From Evansella tamaricis (GTDB taxonomy: Bacteria; Bacillota; Bacilli; Bacillales; Salisediminibacteriaceae), in assembly GCF_019042215.1 (NCBI RefSeq), contig NZ_JAHQCS010000151.1, positions 47,709-111,708 of the forward strand: 64,000 nt of DNA, read 5' to 3'. The translations under genes were made by a program, and so were the position numbers. Below the pieces are notes generated by a model that saw nothing but the letters and a program-made list of their open reading frames with translations, made no database searches and was not told the origin of the DNA. Below are positions 26,819 through 36,639 of this stretch, piece by piece. Each line of letters starts with the position of its first letter. The stretch's first letter is position 1.

Positions 26819-28882
26819 TTAATCCCCGTACTTGCTAAATAGAAACTCTTTCGGAATTTCTGTTCCTCTGCTCCCTCTGACATCCACTTCTTCTTCTTCT
26901 GCCAGATAGAATATAATGAAACTTTCCTGCCCCCTGTCCGCTAACATTCTTGGCAGTTTCTCCAGTTGCGGATGCCACGCAATTGTTCCTTTTCTGGCAC
27001 TCATAATAATAACCAAATCATCTTCTTTAAATTGAGGCAGAAACTTGTCATAGAAATTTGTCCATCCTTCTAGATGGACTAGCGTTGTAGGTGGATTGGG
27101 TTTAACTTCTTTCATGGAATCAACATATTTATCTGTAGAATCATTAAGTACTATCCCAAGCATTCCCACATTTAACTTACTCGTTATCATCTTTATTTTT
27201 TCAAGTCCTTGATGGTATCCAGGCTTATAGTTTGCCCCTTGGGGGAGAATGACCACCACTCGCCTCGTTGTATTTAACGGATGCCCAATTTTCGAAACGA
27301 GAACAGTTTGATTCGTACGGTAAATAAACCGGTCAATAACACTCCCAAATAATTGCTTATTTGATGTTTCCGCATCCCAGCCTGCCACGACAATATTAAT
27401 TCGTTCTTCCGCAATCGCTCTTACAATCCCATCAGAAACATTGAGATCCACTTTTGTTAATAGACGGACTGGCATATCAGCCCCAGAGGCGTACATGACA
27501 GCATGCCCCAACATCTTTTCAGCTTTGGCCACTTCCCCTTCTGCATAACCCACTTCTTTTTGAACCACTGTCAGTGGATACAATGGCTGATCGTCTTTTT
27601 CTGATTTAATGATAAAGGAGAGATCTAACAATGATTCCATTGTTTCAGGGGAGGATAACGGAATAAGAATCCGTTCTGGACCCTCTTTCCGTACATAGGG
27701 TTTCAAATCTTCACTAACCGCTAACTTTCTCCCGTATTTCTCGACAAAATAAGGACCTAGCATACACGTTAATAAGATCATTATAATGACTGCATTAACC
27801 GTAGCCTGATCCAATAATCCAATGTCATATCCAACGAGAGTTGCTGCGAGTGTTGCTGCAGCTTGTGGAATAGAAAGTCCAAACATGACTTTCGTCTCTG
27901 TAGTATTGTACTTATAGATCTTGCTTATGATAAGTGGGGCTAGACCCTTCCCAATAAAAACCGCTGCAAGTATTAGCAGCGTCACAATCCATGATCTTGG
28001 ATCACTGAACAGTACGCTTAAGTCCATTAAGAGGCCAACAGAAAGTAAGAAAAATGGAATAAATAGGGCATTCCCAACAAATCGGATCCGGTTCATCAGT
28101 GGACCTTGATCAATTATAAATCGATTAAGTGCAAGACCTGCCAAAAAAGCTCCTATTATTGGTTGCATTCCTGCTACAATGGCTAAAAACCCTGAGCCAA
28201 ATAGAATAACCATTACATAGGAAAATTCATTAGTACCTTCTGTACTGATGTTTCGAAAGAACCATCGTGATAAGTATGGTGTACCCCATAAAACAACAAT
28301 CAAAAATAAAAGCAGTGAAATAAATAATGTGATCCAAAAATTTGGTGTTAGTTGGCCCATTGCAGCACCTGCAATAACTGCAAGTAATAAAAGGGCAAGA
28401 GTGTCCGTTAGTAATGTGCCCCCCACCGCCGTCGTAACCGCCTTATTTTTTGAAATACCCAATCTGCTTGCTATCGGATATCCCAAAAGAGTGTGCGATC
28501 CTACAATAGAGCCTATTAATAAGGATGCTGCAATACTATATCCGAGCATAAGAGCAAAGAACGTCCCAAATACTAATGGTATTAAAAAGGATAGGAGACC
28601 AAAAGAAATACTCCGATGACGATATTTTTTAAATCCATCAATGTCCAATTCTAGACCAGCAATAAAAATAATAAATAACAAACCAACAGTGCCTAATAAA
28701 ACAATGGTTTGATCCCGCTCTAATATATTTAATCCATTTGGTCCAATAATAATTCCAGCTAGGATGGGACCAATGATTCCTGGGATTCGAAGTTTATTCA
28801 TGAGTATGGGAGTAATAAAAAAAATTAACATTGTTAACGCAAAGATAATAACAGGATCTTCTATAGGTGTCTGAAATGTCAA
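26819..28882 (-). CDS. CPA2-family cation/proton antiporter with C-terminal USP-like domain
   Basis: A KefB/NapA-type monovalent cation:proton antiporter. About 12-13 transmembrane segments span residues 5-385 (for example IIGPILAGIIIGPNGLNIL and the FLAGLALNRFIID half-repeat). A soluble C-terminal region (about 400-687) follows, with universal-stress-protein-like features such as VVAGWDAETSNKQLFGSVI and TVLVSKIG. It likely exchanges Na+ or K+ for H+ for pH or salt balance. The frame opens at a TTG (28903) that lies inside the ribosome-binding site. TTG at 28882, 6 bp after AGAGGAGG, is the better start. It is monocistronic. Confidence 0.88.
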   Translation of the reverse strand: MTFQTPIEDPVIIFALTMLIFFITPILMNKLRIPGIIGPILAGIIIGPNGLNILERDQTIVLLGTVGLLFIIFIAGLELDIDGFKKYRHRSISFGLLSFLIPLVFGTFFALMLGYSIAASLLIGSIVGSHTLLGYPIASRLGISKNKAVTTAVGGTLLTDTLALLLLAVIAGAAMGQLTPNFWITLFISLLLFLIVVLWGTPYLSRWFFRNISTEGTNEFSYVMVILFGSGFLAIVAGMQPIIGAFLAGLALNRFIIDQGPLMNRIRFVGNALFIPFFLLSVGLLMDLSVLFSDPRSWIVTLLILAAVFIGKGLAPLIISKIYKYNTTETKVMFGLSIPQAAATLAATLVGYDIGLLDQATVNAVIIMILLTCMLGPYFVEKYGRKLAVSEDLKPYVRKEGPERILIPLSSPETMESLLDLSFIIKSEKDDQPLYPLTVVQKEVGYAEGEVAKAEKMLGHAVMYASGADMPVRLLTKVDLNVSDGIVRAIAEERINIVVAGWDAETSNKQLFGSVIDRFIYRTNQTVLVSKIGHPLNTTRRVVVILPQGANYKPGYHQGLEKIKMITSKLNVGMLGIVLNDSTDKYVDSMKEVKPNPPTTLVHLEGWTNFYDKFLPQFKEDDLVIIMSARKGTIAWHPQLEKLPRMLADRGQESFIIFYLAEEEEVDVRGSRGTEIPKEFLFSKYGD

Positions 28883-28903
28883 TGGTATCCTCCTCTTACC
28901 CAA

Positions 28904-29215
28904 GCATAATTGATTTTTATCATCGGATATTAAAAATCAACAATAATTTGAACATAGATACAGATGGTAGTATCCCATACTGGACTTATTTATAAAAAAC
29001 TTTAAACAATTTATGATCCATATTATTTCATCTTATGTCTGCTTCAATAAGCATTATTCTAGGAATGAATTATTTTATATTTTTTTAATGTTTTAAAAAT
29101 AATTTAATATTCTTGCTGATTACTGAATGCGCTTTCTTTACTAATATAACAACTATTCCATTCATAATAGGAATTCAGCTAGCTTATCCCTTTATTAAAT
29201 TTGATGAATTAAGGC
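28904..29215. other. intergenic AT-rich region
   Basis: About 310 bp between the divergent antiporter and hom genes. No riboswitch (in particular none of the ydaO/c-di-AMP type), RNA gene or palindrome was recognised, only AT-rich promoter-like sequence. Confidence 0.4.
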
Positions 29216-29244
29216 TTGTAAAAAGATCTCACACCATCTATAAT
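29216..29244 (+). promoter_or_regulatory. sigma-A promoter of hom-thrC-thrB
   Basis: TTGTAA (29216-29221) and a perfect TATAAT (29239-29244) are separated by exactly 17 bp, about 64 bp before the hom ATG. Confidence 0.8.
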
Positions 29245-29263
29245 GTCTCTTATAAAAGAACAG

Positions 29264-29284
29264 GTGTCCTCTATAAATAGACAC
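29264..29284 (+). promoter_or_regulatory. inverted repeat in the hom leader, candidate operator
   Basis: GTGTC (29264-29268) and GACAC (29280-29284) flank an AT-rich centre. The repeat lies 13-33 bp after the predicted start site, a position where a bound repressor would block transcription. No known binding consensus was matched. Confidence 0.4.
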
Positions 29285-29307
29285 GAACATGAAGGGCGAG
29301 GATAAAG

Positions 29308-30606
29308 ATGGAAAGTATTTCGGTTGGTCTACTTGGTTTAGGGACTGTGGGGAGTGGTGTTGTTCAAATTATTGATGAACACCAAGATAAACTGATGCAC
29401 CAGGTAGGGTGTAAGGTTAGTGTTAAAAAAATACTAGTGAGAACATTATCTAAAGATAGGAATATATACCTCAATGGTTCTAGACTAACAGATGATCCCA
29501 GTGATATATTAAATGATCCATCTATCGATGTGATTATCGAAGTAATGGGTGGAATAGAACATACTAGAAACTATATTTTACAGGCACTCCAAAATAAAAA
29601 ACATGTAATTACAGCCAACAAAGATTTAATGGCTGTTCATGGCAGTGAACTTCTACAAGTGGCTTTAGAAAACAAGTGTGACTTATTTTATGAAGCCAGT
29701 GTTGCTGGAGGAATACCAATCCTCCGTAGCTTAGTAGAAGGTTTAGCATCGGATCGCATCAAAAAAATGATGGGAATTGTGAACGGGACAACAAATTATA
29801 TTTTGACAAAAATGTCACAGGAAGGTCGAGAATATGGGGAAGTTCTTCACGAAGCTCAAGACCTTGGCTATGCAGAAGCCGATCCCACTTCGGATGTGGA
29901 AGGTCTGGATGCTGCACGAAAAATTGCCATCCTTGGAACGTTAGGATTTTCCATGAAAGTAGACTTAGATGATGTCTCTGTATCTGGTATCTCCAACGTA
30001 TCAAAAGAGGATCTGGAGTATTGTCATCAATTGGGATATACAATGAAATTAATAGGGATCGCGGACCGTACAGAGGATAAAGTCGAGATTAGTGTTCAAC
30101 CTACACTTGTTCCTCACAGTCATCCCCTTGCGGCAGTTCATAATGAGTTTAATGCCGTTTACGTTTATGGAGAAGCAGTTGGGGAAACGATGTTTTATGG
30201 TCCTGGTGCAGGAAAACTTCCTACTGCCACCGCAGTAGTCTCCGATTTAGTAGAAGTGGCAAAAAACATGAGGTTAGGTGTAAATGGAAACAGTGTCATC
30301 CTGCCACAGTATTCTAAGAAAATAAAATCTGACGAGGAGATTTTTGCCAAATACTTTTTACGGATTCACGCTAAAGATCAACCGGGAACTTTCGCTGCCT
30401 TAACATCCGTTTTTTCCAATCATCAGGTCAGTTTAGAAAAAATATTGCAACTTCCATTGGATGAAGGGAATCTTGCAGAAATAATCATCGTTACCCATAT
30501 TGTTTCTAAACGAAACTATGACTTTATTATCCAACAGTTAAATGACCTAGATGTGGTAGAACAAGTGAAAAGCAGTTATCGTGTGGAAGGGGATGATAAT
30601 CGATGA
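29308..30606 (+). CDS. hom: homoserine dehydrogenase (ACT-domain form)
   Basis: This enzyme reduces aspartate semialdehyde to homoserine, the branch to threonine and methionine. The 432-residue protein has an N-terminal NAD(P)-binding GLGTVGSGV (10-18) and the catalytic region with [14 protein letters not shown] and [15 protein letters not shown]-terminal ACT regulatory domain (about 350-425) is the likely site of threonine inhibition. It heads hom-thrC-thrB, and its stop overlaps the thrC start (ATGA). A second homoserine dehydrogenase without ACT domain lies at 34159. Confidence 0.97.
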   Translation: MESISVGLLGLGTVGSGVVQIIDEHQDKLMHQVGCKVSVKKILVRTLSKDRNIYLNGSRLTDDPSDILNDPSIDVIIEVMGGIEHTRNYILQALQNKKHVITANKDLMAVHGSELLQVALENKCDLFYEASVAGGIPILRSLVEGLASDRIKKMMGIVNGTTNYILTKMSQEGREYGEVLHEAQDLGYAEADPTSDVEGLDAARKIAILGTLGFSMKVDLDDVSVSGISNVSKEDLEYCHQLGYTMKLIGIADRTEDKVEISVQPTLVPHSHPLAAVHNEFNAVYVYGEAVGETMFYGPGAGKLPTATAVVSDLVEVAKNMRLGVNGNSVILPQYSKKIKSDEEIFAKYFLRIHAKDQPGTFAALTSVFSNHQVSLEKILQLPLDEGNLAEIIIVTHIVSKRNYDFIIQQLNDLDVVEQVKSSYRVEGDDNR

Positions 30607-31670
30607 TATGGAAAGGGCTCATACATCAATATAGTCAGCTATTACCAGTAACAGAAAAAACACCAAAACTCTCTTTGCAGGAAGGGAATACACCATTAAT
30701 CCCTTTGGAAACACTTTCTGAAAAGTGGGGAATCGATTTATATGTTAAATATGAAGGTGCTAACCCAACTGGTTCCTTCAAAGACCGGGGAATGGTGATG
30801 GCTGTTGCAAAAGCAAAGGAAGATGGCAGTGAAGCTATTATGTGTGCGTCAACCGGGAACACCTCTGCTGCAGCCGCAGCTTATGCTGCAAGGGCTGGAT
30901 TAAGGTGTATTATCGTAATTCCCTATGGAAAAATTGCAATGGGAAAATTAGCACAGGCTGTAATGTATGGTGCTGAAATATATGCCATTGAGGGAAACTT
31001 TGACAATGCCTTGCAAATGGTCCGCAACTTAAGTGAAGTATCACCAATTACCCTTGTTAACTCTGTTAATCCTTATCGAATTGAAGGGCAAAAAACGGCT
31101 GCCTTTGAAGTATGTGATCAATTAGGCAGTGCACCAGATGTGTTGGCCATTCCTGTTGGAAACGCAGGAAATATCACAGCCTACTGGAAAGGTTTCCAAG
31201 AATATCATGATTTATATAAGACTGGATTACCAAAGATGCACGGTTTTGAAGCAGAAGGGGCAGCTGCCATTGTAAGAAACAAAGTGATTGAAAATCCAGA
31301 GACAATTGCAACAGCTATACGAATTGGAAATCCTGCAAGTTGGGATAAAGCAGTAGAAGCAGCAACTACTTCTAACGGAAAAATTGATGAAGTAACAGAC
31401 GCAGAAATTTTAGATGCTTACCAATTGCTCGCTCAAACGGAGGGGGTATTTGCTGAACCGGCATCTTGTGCCTCTCTTGCCGGAGTAAAAAAACACCTTG
31501 ATTCCGGTGAAATTAAAAAAGGGTCTAAAGTAGTGGCCGTTCTCACTGGAAACGGCTTAAAAGATCCTAACTGCGCCATTGATACTGCCAACTTTTCTCC
31601 TATTCAATTACCAAATAACGAAAATGTTCTATTTGATCATATTTTAGGACGTGTGGCACATGAAAAATAA
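30603..31670 (+). CDS. thrC: threonine synthase
   Basis: ThrC converts O-phosphohomoserine to threonine with pyridoxal phosphate. The 355-residue protein carries the PLP-lysine motif [11 protein letters not shown] near 55-65, the [17 protein letters not shown] phosphate-binding turn and [13 protein letters not shown]. The length is typical of the bacilli type. It overlaps hom by 4 bp and thrB by about 11 bp, so the three are translationally coupled. Confidence 0.97.
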   Translation: MIWKGLIHQYSQLLPVTEKTPKLSLQEGNTPLIPLETLSEKWGIDLYVKYEGANPTGSFKDRGMVMAVAKAKEDGSEAIMCASTGNTSAAAAAYAARAGLRCIIVIPYGKIAMGKLAQAVMYGAEIYAIEGNFDNALQMVRNLSEVSPITLVNSVNPYRIEGQKTAAFEVCDQLGSAPDVLAIPVGNAGNITAYWKGFQEYHDLYKTGLPKMHGFEAEGAAAIVRNKVIENPETIATAIRIGNPASWDKAVEAATTSNGKIDEVTDAEILDAYQLLAQTEGVFAEPASCASLAGVKKHLDSGEIKKGSKVVAVLTGNGLKDPNCAIDTANFSPIQLPNNENVLFDHILGRVAHEK

Positions 31671-32607
31671 ATATTTATTTTCCATCACTGTTCCTGGTAG
31701 TACAGCAAACTTAGGTCCTGGATTTGATTCTGTTGGATTAGCAGTTAACCGCTATTTAACGCTCCATGTCAAAACAAGTGATAAATGGTCCTTTCTCCCA
31801 GAATCAACAAATTTAACGGGAATTCCAACAGATAAAACAAATTTAGTATATGTAGTGGCCGAATCGGTTGCCCGTGAATTCGACCTGGATCTTCCCCCAT
31901 GTGAAATATCCATGATTAGTGATATCCCCCTATCTAGGGGCTTTGGGAGCAGTGCAGCAGCAATCGTTGCTGGTATTGAGCTAGCTAATCAACTTCTTGA
32001 ATTAGACCTGTCTCCTGAAAAGAAAGTGCGGCTCGCCAGTCTACTTGAGGGGCATCCAGATAATGTTGCCGCATCTGTTTACGGGGGATTAGTCATAGGA
32101 AATCATCGGGAAGACGCTACTGATGTGATTTTAGGTGGAACCCCTGAATTTGATATGGTAGCAGTTATCCCTGATTACGAACTAAAAACAAAGGAGTCAA
32201 GAAGTTTATTGCCTGATACCTTAACGTTCAAGGAATCTGTGAAAGGGAGTGCCATCAGTAACGTCTTAGTTGCTGCCCTATTACAAAAGCAGTGGGATGT
32301 CATGGGGAAAATGATGATGAAGGACCTGTTCCATCAACCTTATCGAGAAGAAGTCATTCCTGAGTTGAAAAAAGCTCTTTCCATTGCATCTAAATTAGGG
32401 ATTTATGGGGTGACATTAAGTGGAGCGGGACCAATCATTTTGTTTTTTGCTCCAATTGGAGAAGGAAAAACCATTCGAAGGGAACTTCAAGTCTATTATT
32501 CAGAATACGCGATAGAACTTATAAAAGTAGATAAAAAAGGAGTTTGCATAGATGCAGGAATGACACCTACCAATATGAAAAGCGTAGGCGCTGGAGCTAG
32601 ACAATAA
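31660..32607 (+). CDS. thrB: homoserine kinase, C-terminus supplied by a repeat element
   Basis: This GHMP-family kinase phosphorylates homoserine. The ATP loop [16 protein letters not shown] and N-terminal [16 protein letters not shown] are intact, and GVTLSGAGP marks the C-terminal motif. The ATG at 31660 is preferred to an in-frame GTG at 31651, because family members start just before the TVPGSTAN segment. The final codons (about SVGAGARQ) are read from GTAGGCGCTGGAGCTAGACAA, the conserved end of the interspersed repeat, and the TAA follows it. The last residues are therefore repeat-derived; the core fold looks unaffected. Confidence 0.95.
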   Translation: MKNKYLFSITVPGSTANLGPGFDSVGLAVNRYLTLHVKTSDKWSFLPESTNLTGIPTDKTNLVYVVAESVAREFDLDLPPCEISMISDIPLSRGFGSSAAAIVAGIELANQLLELDLSPEKKVRLASLLEGHPDNVAASVYGGLVIGNHREDATDVILGGTPEFDMVAVIPDYELKTKESRSLLPDTLTFKESVKGSAISNVLVAALLQKQWDVMGKMMMKDLFHQPYREEVIPELKKALSIASKLGIYGVTLSGAGPIILFFAPIGEGKTIRRELQVYYSEYAIELIKVDKKGVCIDAGMTPTNMKSVGAGARQ

Positions 32608-32650
32608 AAAAAGTGCAGCGCCTATGGTCACGAGCGTAGGACAGTGTCCG
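32580..32650 (+). repeat. repeat end overlapping the thrB 3' end
   Basis: AGCGTAGGCGCTGGAGCTAGACAA followed by an A run, GCAGCGCC and CACGAGCGTAGGACAGTG matches the junction seen at 26690-26752. It shares sequence with, and overlaps, the thrB coding end. Confidence 0.8.
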
Positions 32651-32683
32651 AAGGTGCCAAAAACTTATAAATTATCATTAAAA

Positions 32684-32715
32684 AAAGGTGCGGGGTTCTA
32701 GGTTCCGCACCTTTC
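32684..32715. terminator. bidirectional terminator of thr operon and aldehyde dehydrogenase operon
   Basis: AAAGGTGCGG pairs with CCGCACCTTT around an 11-nt loop, preceded by an A run. It lies between convergent operons. Confidence 0.88.
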
Positions 32716-32720
32716 AGTAA

Positions 32721-34169
32721 TCAGAGCAGTTTTTCCTGTAGCCGGAAACAGACCACTTTTTCTTCGGTCATAGATTCAATGGAGGAACGCACACCTTCTC
32801 TTCCTAAGCCTGAACCTTTTACACCACCAAAGGGCATGGCATCAATCCGGTAATCACTACTGTCATTAACCATAATACCTCCAACTTTTAGTTTCTTAAT
32901 AGTATAGAAGGCATTTTCTATATCAGATGTAAATATTCCAGCTTGCAATCCGTAATTTACACGATTTGAACGTTTTATTGCTTCTGTTAAGTTTTCTACT
33001 GGATCTATTAAAACGACAGGACCAAATACCTCTTCTTCTGCAATTTTTGCCTCGTCCGGAACGTGCGTTAAAACAGTAGGATAGTAATATGCACCATCTC
33101 TTTTTCCACCTGCATGTAAATTACCGCCACAAAGTAGTGCATCACTAACCCAGGATTCCACTCTTTTTGCTTCTTTTTCATTAATTAACGGTCCGACATC
33201 GGTTAGTTCACCCATCTTATCCCCTACCCGAAGATCTGTTGTCCGTTCAACAAACTGATCGAGAAAATCGCGATACACACTCTTTTCCACAAAGATACGC
33301 TGAACACCAATACAATTTTGCCCTACTGCTGAAAATGCACCAGAAATACATGATTGAACAGCATCTGGTAGATTAGCATCTCCCATGACAATTACAGGGG
33401 AGTTTGAACCTAACTCCATACTTACTTTCTTGATTCCTGCTTTATGGGCTATTTTCTCTCCTGCCGCCCCTCCACCTGTAAATGTAATCATTCGAACTGC
33501 TGGATGGGTAACGAGTGTTTCTCCAACCTCCTTACCTGAACCAGTGACTACAGACAGAAAACCGTTTGGAATCCCTGCATTGTAAAAGGCTTCTGCTAAT
33601 AATAGAGCACTCAATGGCGTCACGGAAGCCGGCTTAACGACAATCGCATTTCCAGCTGCAATAGCAGGGCCGATTTTATGGGCTACTAAATTTAACGGAT
33701 CATTAAAAGGAGTAATAGCCCCTATTACACCAATTGGGAACCGATAATAATAACCGATCCTGTTCTCACTTCCTTCGTTCTGATCAAAATTAATCGTTTC
33801 CCCATTAATTCTTCTTGCTTCTTCCGCACTTAATTGTATCGTCTGAATTGCCCTTTTCACTTCTGATCTTGCTTCATTAATTGTTTTACTGCCTTCCAAT
33901 GCTATTGTACGGGCAAATTTCTCCCGATTCTCTTCCATATAATTTGCCGCCCGCCGAAGTACTTTCATCCGTTCATGGACCGGCCATGATTCAATACTCT
34001 GAAATGCCTCTTCTGCCAATTCAATAGCACTTTCCATATCTTCCTTTGTAGCTAATGGAACTTTTGCGATTAGTTGATTATTCTGAGGATCATATACATG
34101 AAACGTTTCCTTTTTCTTCACCCATCTTCCTGCGATAAACATTTTTTCTTCTTTCACTTTAATTTGCAT
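32721..34169 (-). CDS. NAD(P)-dependent aldehyde dehydrogenase
   Basis: A 482-residue ALDH-superfamily enzyme of the lactaldehyde/succinate-semialdehyde/GAPN-like branch. The cofactor motif is GNAIVVKPAS, the general base lies in VSMELGSNSPV, and the catalytic cysteine is in GQNCIGVQR. It is the last gene of M24-hydrolase/homoserine-dehydrogenase/ALDH, and its start overlaps the dehydrogenase by 11 bp. Given neighbours that act on, or lead to, aspartate semialdehyde, it may oxidise that aldehyde to aspartate (DoeC-like), but this is inference. GGGAGGTGG precedes the ATG. Confidence 0.85.
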   Translation of the reverse strand: MQIKVKEEKMFIAGRWVKKKETFHVYDPQNNQLIAKVPLATKEDMESAIELAEEAFQSIESWPVHERMKVLRRAANYMEENREKFARTIALEGSKTINEARSEVKRAIQTIQLSAEEARRINGETINFDQNEGSENRIGYYYRFPIGVIGAITPFNDPLNLVAHKIGPAIAAGNAIVVKPASVTPLSALLLAEAFYNAGIPNGFLSVVTGSGKEVGETLVTHPAVRMITFTGGGAAGEKIAHKAGIKKVSMELGSNSPVIVMGDANLPDAVQSCISGAFSAVGQNCIGVQRIFVEKSVYRDFLDQFVERTTDLRVGDKMGELTDVGPLINEKEAKRVESWVSDALLCGGNLHAGGKRDGAYYYPTVLTHVPDEAKIAEEEVFGPVVLIDPVENLTEAIKRSNRVNYGLQAGIFTSDIENAFYTIKKLKVGGIMVNDSSDYRIDAMPFGGVKGSGLGREGVRSSIESMTEEKVVCFRLQEKLL

Positions 34170-35229
34170 TGTAATCCACCTCCCGAACTTTCATACGTTT
34201 TTCCCTTTGATAATTTATCAGATCAATTAGAAGAGAATACGCCGTTTCCCGGAGGCCAGCCCCTGCACCAGTTAGAAAAATTGGTCCAGCTAAGTTGCAT
34301 TTATATAAAATACCATTCGTAGGACCTTGAACACTCGCCAATGGATCATTCTTTTCTAATTCTTCTGGCTGAACTTTTGCTGTTATTTTTCCATTCGCCT
34401 TTTTTATCCTTGCTAATAGTCGTATTGTTTTATTCCTAGATTTCACTTCTTCCATTTTTTCAACTGTAATCCCACTAATCCCTTGACAAGCTACATCATC
34501 TGGAGTTATATTTCCCCCCATCAAATAGTTCGAAAGAATAACAGCTTTATATCTTGCATCATATCCTTCCACATCACTCGTCGGATCCGCTTCGGCATAA
34601 CCAAGTTCTTGTGCCTTTGCCAAAGCGTTTTCATATGAAGATCCCGCTTCCATTTCCGTTAGGATATAATTAGTAGTTCCGTTTAAAATACCCTTAATTT
34701 CCGTTATATCATTCCCAGCAAGAGTGGAAACAGGCATTCGAAGTGCAGGGGTACCACTCATTACGGTTCCTTCAAACCCCCAAAACACATCATTTTTGGC
34801 AGCCAGTTCCCCTAACTCTTGATAGAGAAGGGCAACTGGTCCTTTATTAGTTGTCACTAAACTTTTTTTGTTTTCAAATGCAGCTTTGCAATGGTCAATC
34901 GCAGGTTGACCCGTTTTCACATTTGTATACGTTACCTCGACGATGACTTCCGCATTTGTTCCGGTTATTGTCTCCAAGCTGTTCAATCCCTTTACAACTT
35001 TCGACCTGGTATTAAAGTAATTTTCCATATTCCCTGTTTCATCCAACACCTCTAATAAATGCGGTATATCCAACCCCTTTGGATCATAAACAGCCCCTTT
35101 CATCACATCAGATACGGCAACAATTACTGGTTCAAATCCAAAGTCTTCAATTAATTGTCTCTTCTGTTCCACTAACAATTTCGCAAGGGATTGCCCTACT
35201 CCGCCGAAACCGACAAATGCTATTTTCAT
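34159..35229 (-). CDS. second homoserine dehydrogenase, lacking the ACT domain
   Basis: A 356-residue homoserine dehydrogenase-fold protein. The NAD(P) motif is FVGFGGVGQS (5-14), and the catalytic region has [14 protein letters not shown] and [19 protein letters not shown]. It ends after the catalytic domain, so it lacks the C-terminal ACT feedback domain seen in hom at 29308. It sits in a catabolic-looking operon between an ectoine-hydrolase-like M24 protein and an aldehyde dehydrogenase. It would interconvert homoserine and aspartate semialdehyde without threonine control. GGAGGGG precedes the ATG. Confidence 0.9.
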   Translation of the reverse strand: MKIAFVGFGGVGQSLAKLLVEQKRQLIEDFGFEPVIVAVSDVMKGAVYDPKGLDIPHLLEVLDETGNMENYFNTRSKVVKGLNSLETITGTNAEVIVEVTYTNVKTGQPAIDHCKAAFENKKSLVTTNKGPVALLYQELGELAAKNDVFWGFEGTVMSGTPALRMPVSTLAGNDITEIKGILNGTTNYILTEMEAGSSYENALAKAQELGYAEADPTSDVEGYDARYKAVILSNYLMGGNITPDDVACQGISGITVEKMEEVKSRNKTIRLLARIKKANGKITAKVQPEELEKNDPLASVQGPTNGILYKCNLAGPIFLTGAGAGLRETAYSLLIDLINYQREKRMKVREVDYNAN

Positions 35230-35244
35230 AGCCTATCCCCTCCA

Positions 35245-36453
35245 CTAACTTATTTTCCCCCCATGGGGATTAATAATAAAAGGATCTTTGATCATCAAAT
35301 CCCTTGGATAATTGGTAAATGTCTCACATCCATCCTCAGTGACACGAAATGATTCACTAATCTCAATACCATATTTATCAAACCATAATCCTGGAATTAA
35401 ATGAAAGGTCATGTTAGGCTGCAATACTGTCGTGTCTCTTGCTCTTATACTTGCGGTGTGCTCTCCCCAATCAGGTGGGTAATTTAGTCCAACTGAGTAT
35501 CCCAACCTGGCCTCCTTTTCAATTCCGTGCTTTTTCAAACTTTTCCGCCATACTTCTTCCACTTCTCCACACGTCATTCCCGGCTTAACAGCATCCAAAA
35601 CTTCTTCCAATCCTTCCACTACGATAGGTGTGACACGTTGCAAATCTTCTGAAGGATTACCAATAGATACAGTCCTAGCTAATGGTACATGGTATCGTTT
35701 GTAGCACCCTGCTAATTCAACAATAACCGCATCCCCTTCTTGGAACGATCTTTCGGTCCATGTCAGATGTGGAATAGCTGTATTTTCACCAGTAGGTAAG
35801 AGTGGAACAATTGCAGGATAATCTCCCCCATATTCCTCCGTTCCAGAAAGCATATAGTAATAAATTTGGGCTGCAATGTCACATTCTCTCATCCCCGCAC
35901 GAATACTTTCTGTCCCTTTATACATGGCGTGTTCCGCAATCATCGCTGCCCGTTTCATATAATTAATCTCTTGTTCCGATTTAATAAGCCGTACATAGTT
36001 TACCAATAAGTCAGCATCTATAAATCTGGCATTCGGTAGATTATTTTGTAGTTGTATAAATGCTTTTGCAGAAAAATAGTAATTATCCATCTCCACACCA
36101 ATCGTTTTTTTTCCGTGTCCTAAGTCAACGAGTTTCTGTCCAATATAATCCATTGGATGGTGGATAGCTGAATGAACATAATAATCCGGATAAGCATACA
36201 CGTTCTCTTCATGAAGCCACGTTTTCGTTCTGGCCCCTTTCGCATCTTGATATCGTCCAATCCATAAAGGCTGGGGCTCATCTATAATAACAGCTAACAT
36301 CTGATGCACATAAAAGGACCAAGCATCATAACCTGTAAGATAGTTCATATTAGCAGGATCCGTTACAAGTAAAACGTCAATTCCCTTCTCTTCCATTCGC
36401 TTTTTCGTTTTTGTAAGCCTACTTTGATATTCAAACAAATCAAACGGAAGCAT
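35245..36453 (-). CDS. M24 (creatinase-fold) hydrolase resembling ectoine hydrolase DoeA/EutD
   Basis: A 402-residue pita-bread-fold protein. The N-terminal creatinase-type domain contains DPANMNYLTGYDAWSFYVHQ and GVEMDNYYFSA. The C-terminal catalytic domain has GGDYPAIVPLLPTG, PHLTW, ELAGCYKRYHVPLARTV and NYPPDWGEH. These segments resemble, from memory, the DoeA/EutD ectoine hydrolases, which open the ectoine ring to an acetyl-diaminobutyrate. In the ligand region the usual D...D metal pair of true aminopeptidases reads VELAGCYKRYH, so a metal-independent creatinase-like mechanism is likely. AAGGAGGAGG precedes the ATG. It is first in the operon. An Xaa-Pro dipeptidase annotation is the main alternative. 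Confidence 0.75.
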   Translation of the reverse strand: MLPFDLFEYQSRLTKTKKRMEEKGIDVLLVTDPANMNYLTGYDAWSFYVHQMLAVIIDEPQPLWIGRYQDAKGARTKTWLHEENVYAYPDYYVHSAIHHPMDYIGQKLVDLGHGKKTIGVEMDNYYFSAKAFIQLQNNLPNARFIDADLLVNYVRLIKSEQEINYMKRAAMIAEHAMYKGTESIRAGMRECDIAAQIYYYMLSGTEEYGGDYPAIVPLLPTGENTAIPHLTWTERSFQEGDAVIVELAGCYKRYHVPLARTVSIGNPSEDLQRVTPIVVEGLEEVLDAVKPGMTCGEVEEVWRKSLKKHGIEKEARLGYSVGLNYPPDWGEHTASIRARDTTVLQPNMTFHLIPGLWFDKYGIEISESFRVTEDGCETFTNYPRDLMIKDPFIINPHGGKIS

Positions 36454-36600
36454 AGGATCCTCCTCCTTTTATCAGATTTATCTTTTGTTAGTACTATAGT
36501 ATTAAAAACTATAGTTCAATGTAATGTTCAAACTGTATGAACTTTAGCAATTTCCGTTATACACCATTGATATAACGGTCTTTTTTTCTTAATAACAAAG

Positions 36601-36638
36601 AAAAACCAACTGCTACAAAAAATTGTAAGTCAGTTGGC
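36601..36638 (-). terminator. terminator of the PucR-type regulator
   Basis: On the minus strand CCAACTGACTTACAA and TTGTAGCAGTTGG pair around a T-rich loop (one bulge), followed by TTTTTC, immediately after the stop codon. Confidence 0.8.
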
Positions 36639-36639
36639 T

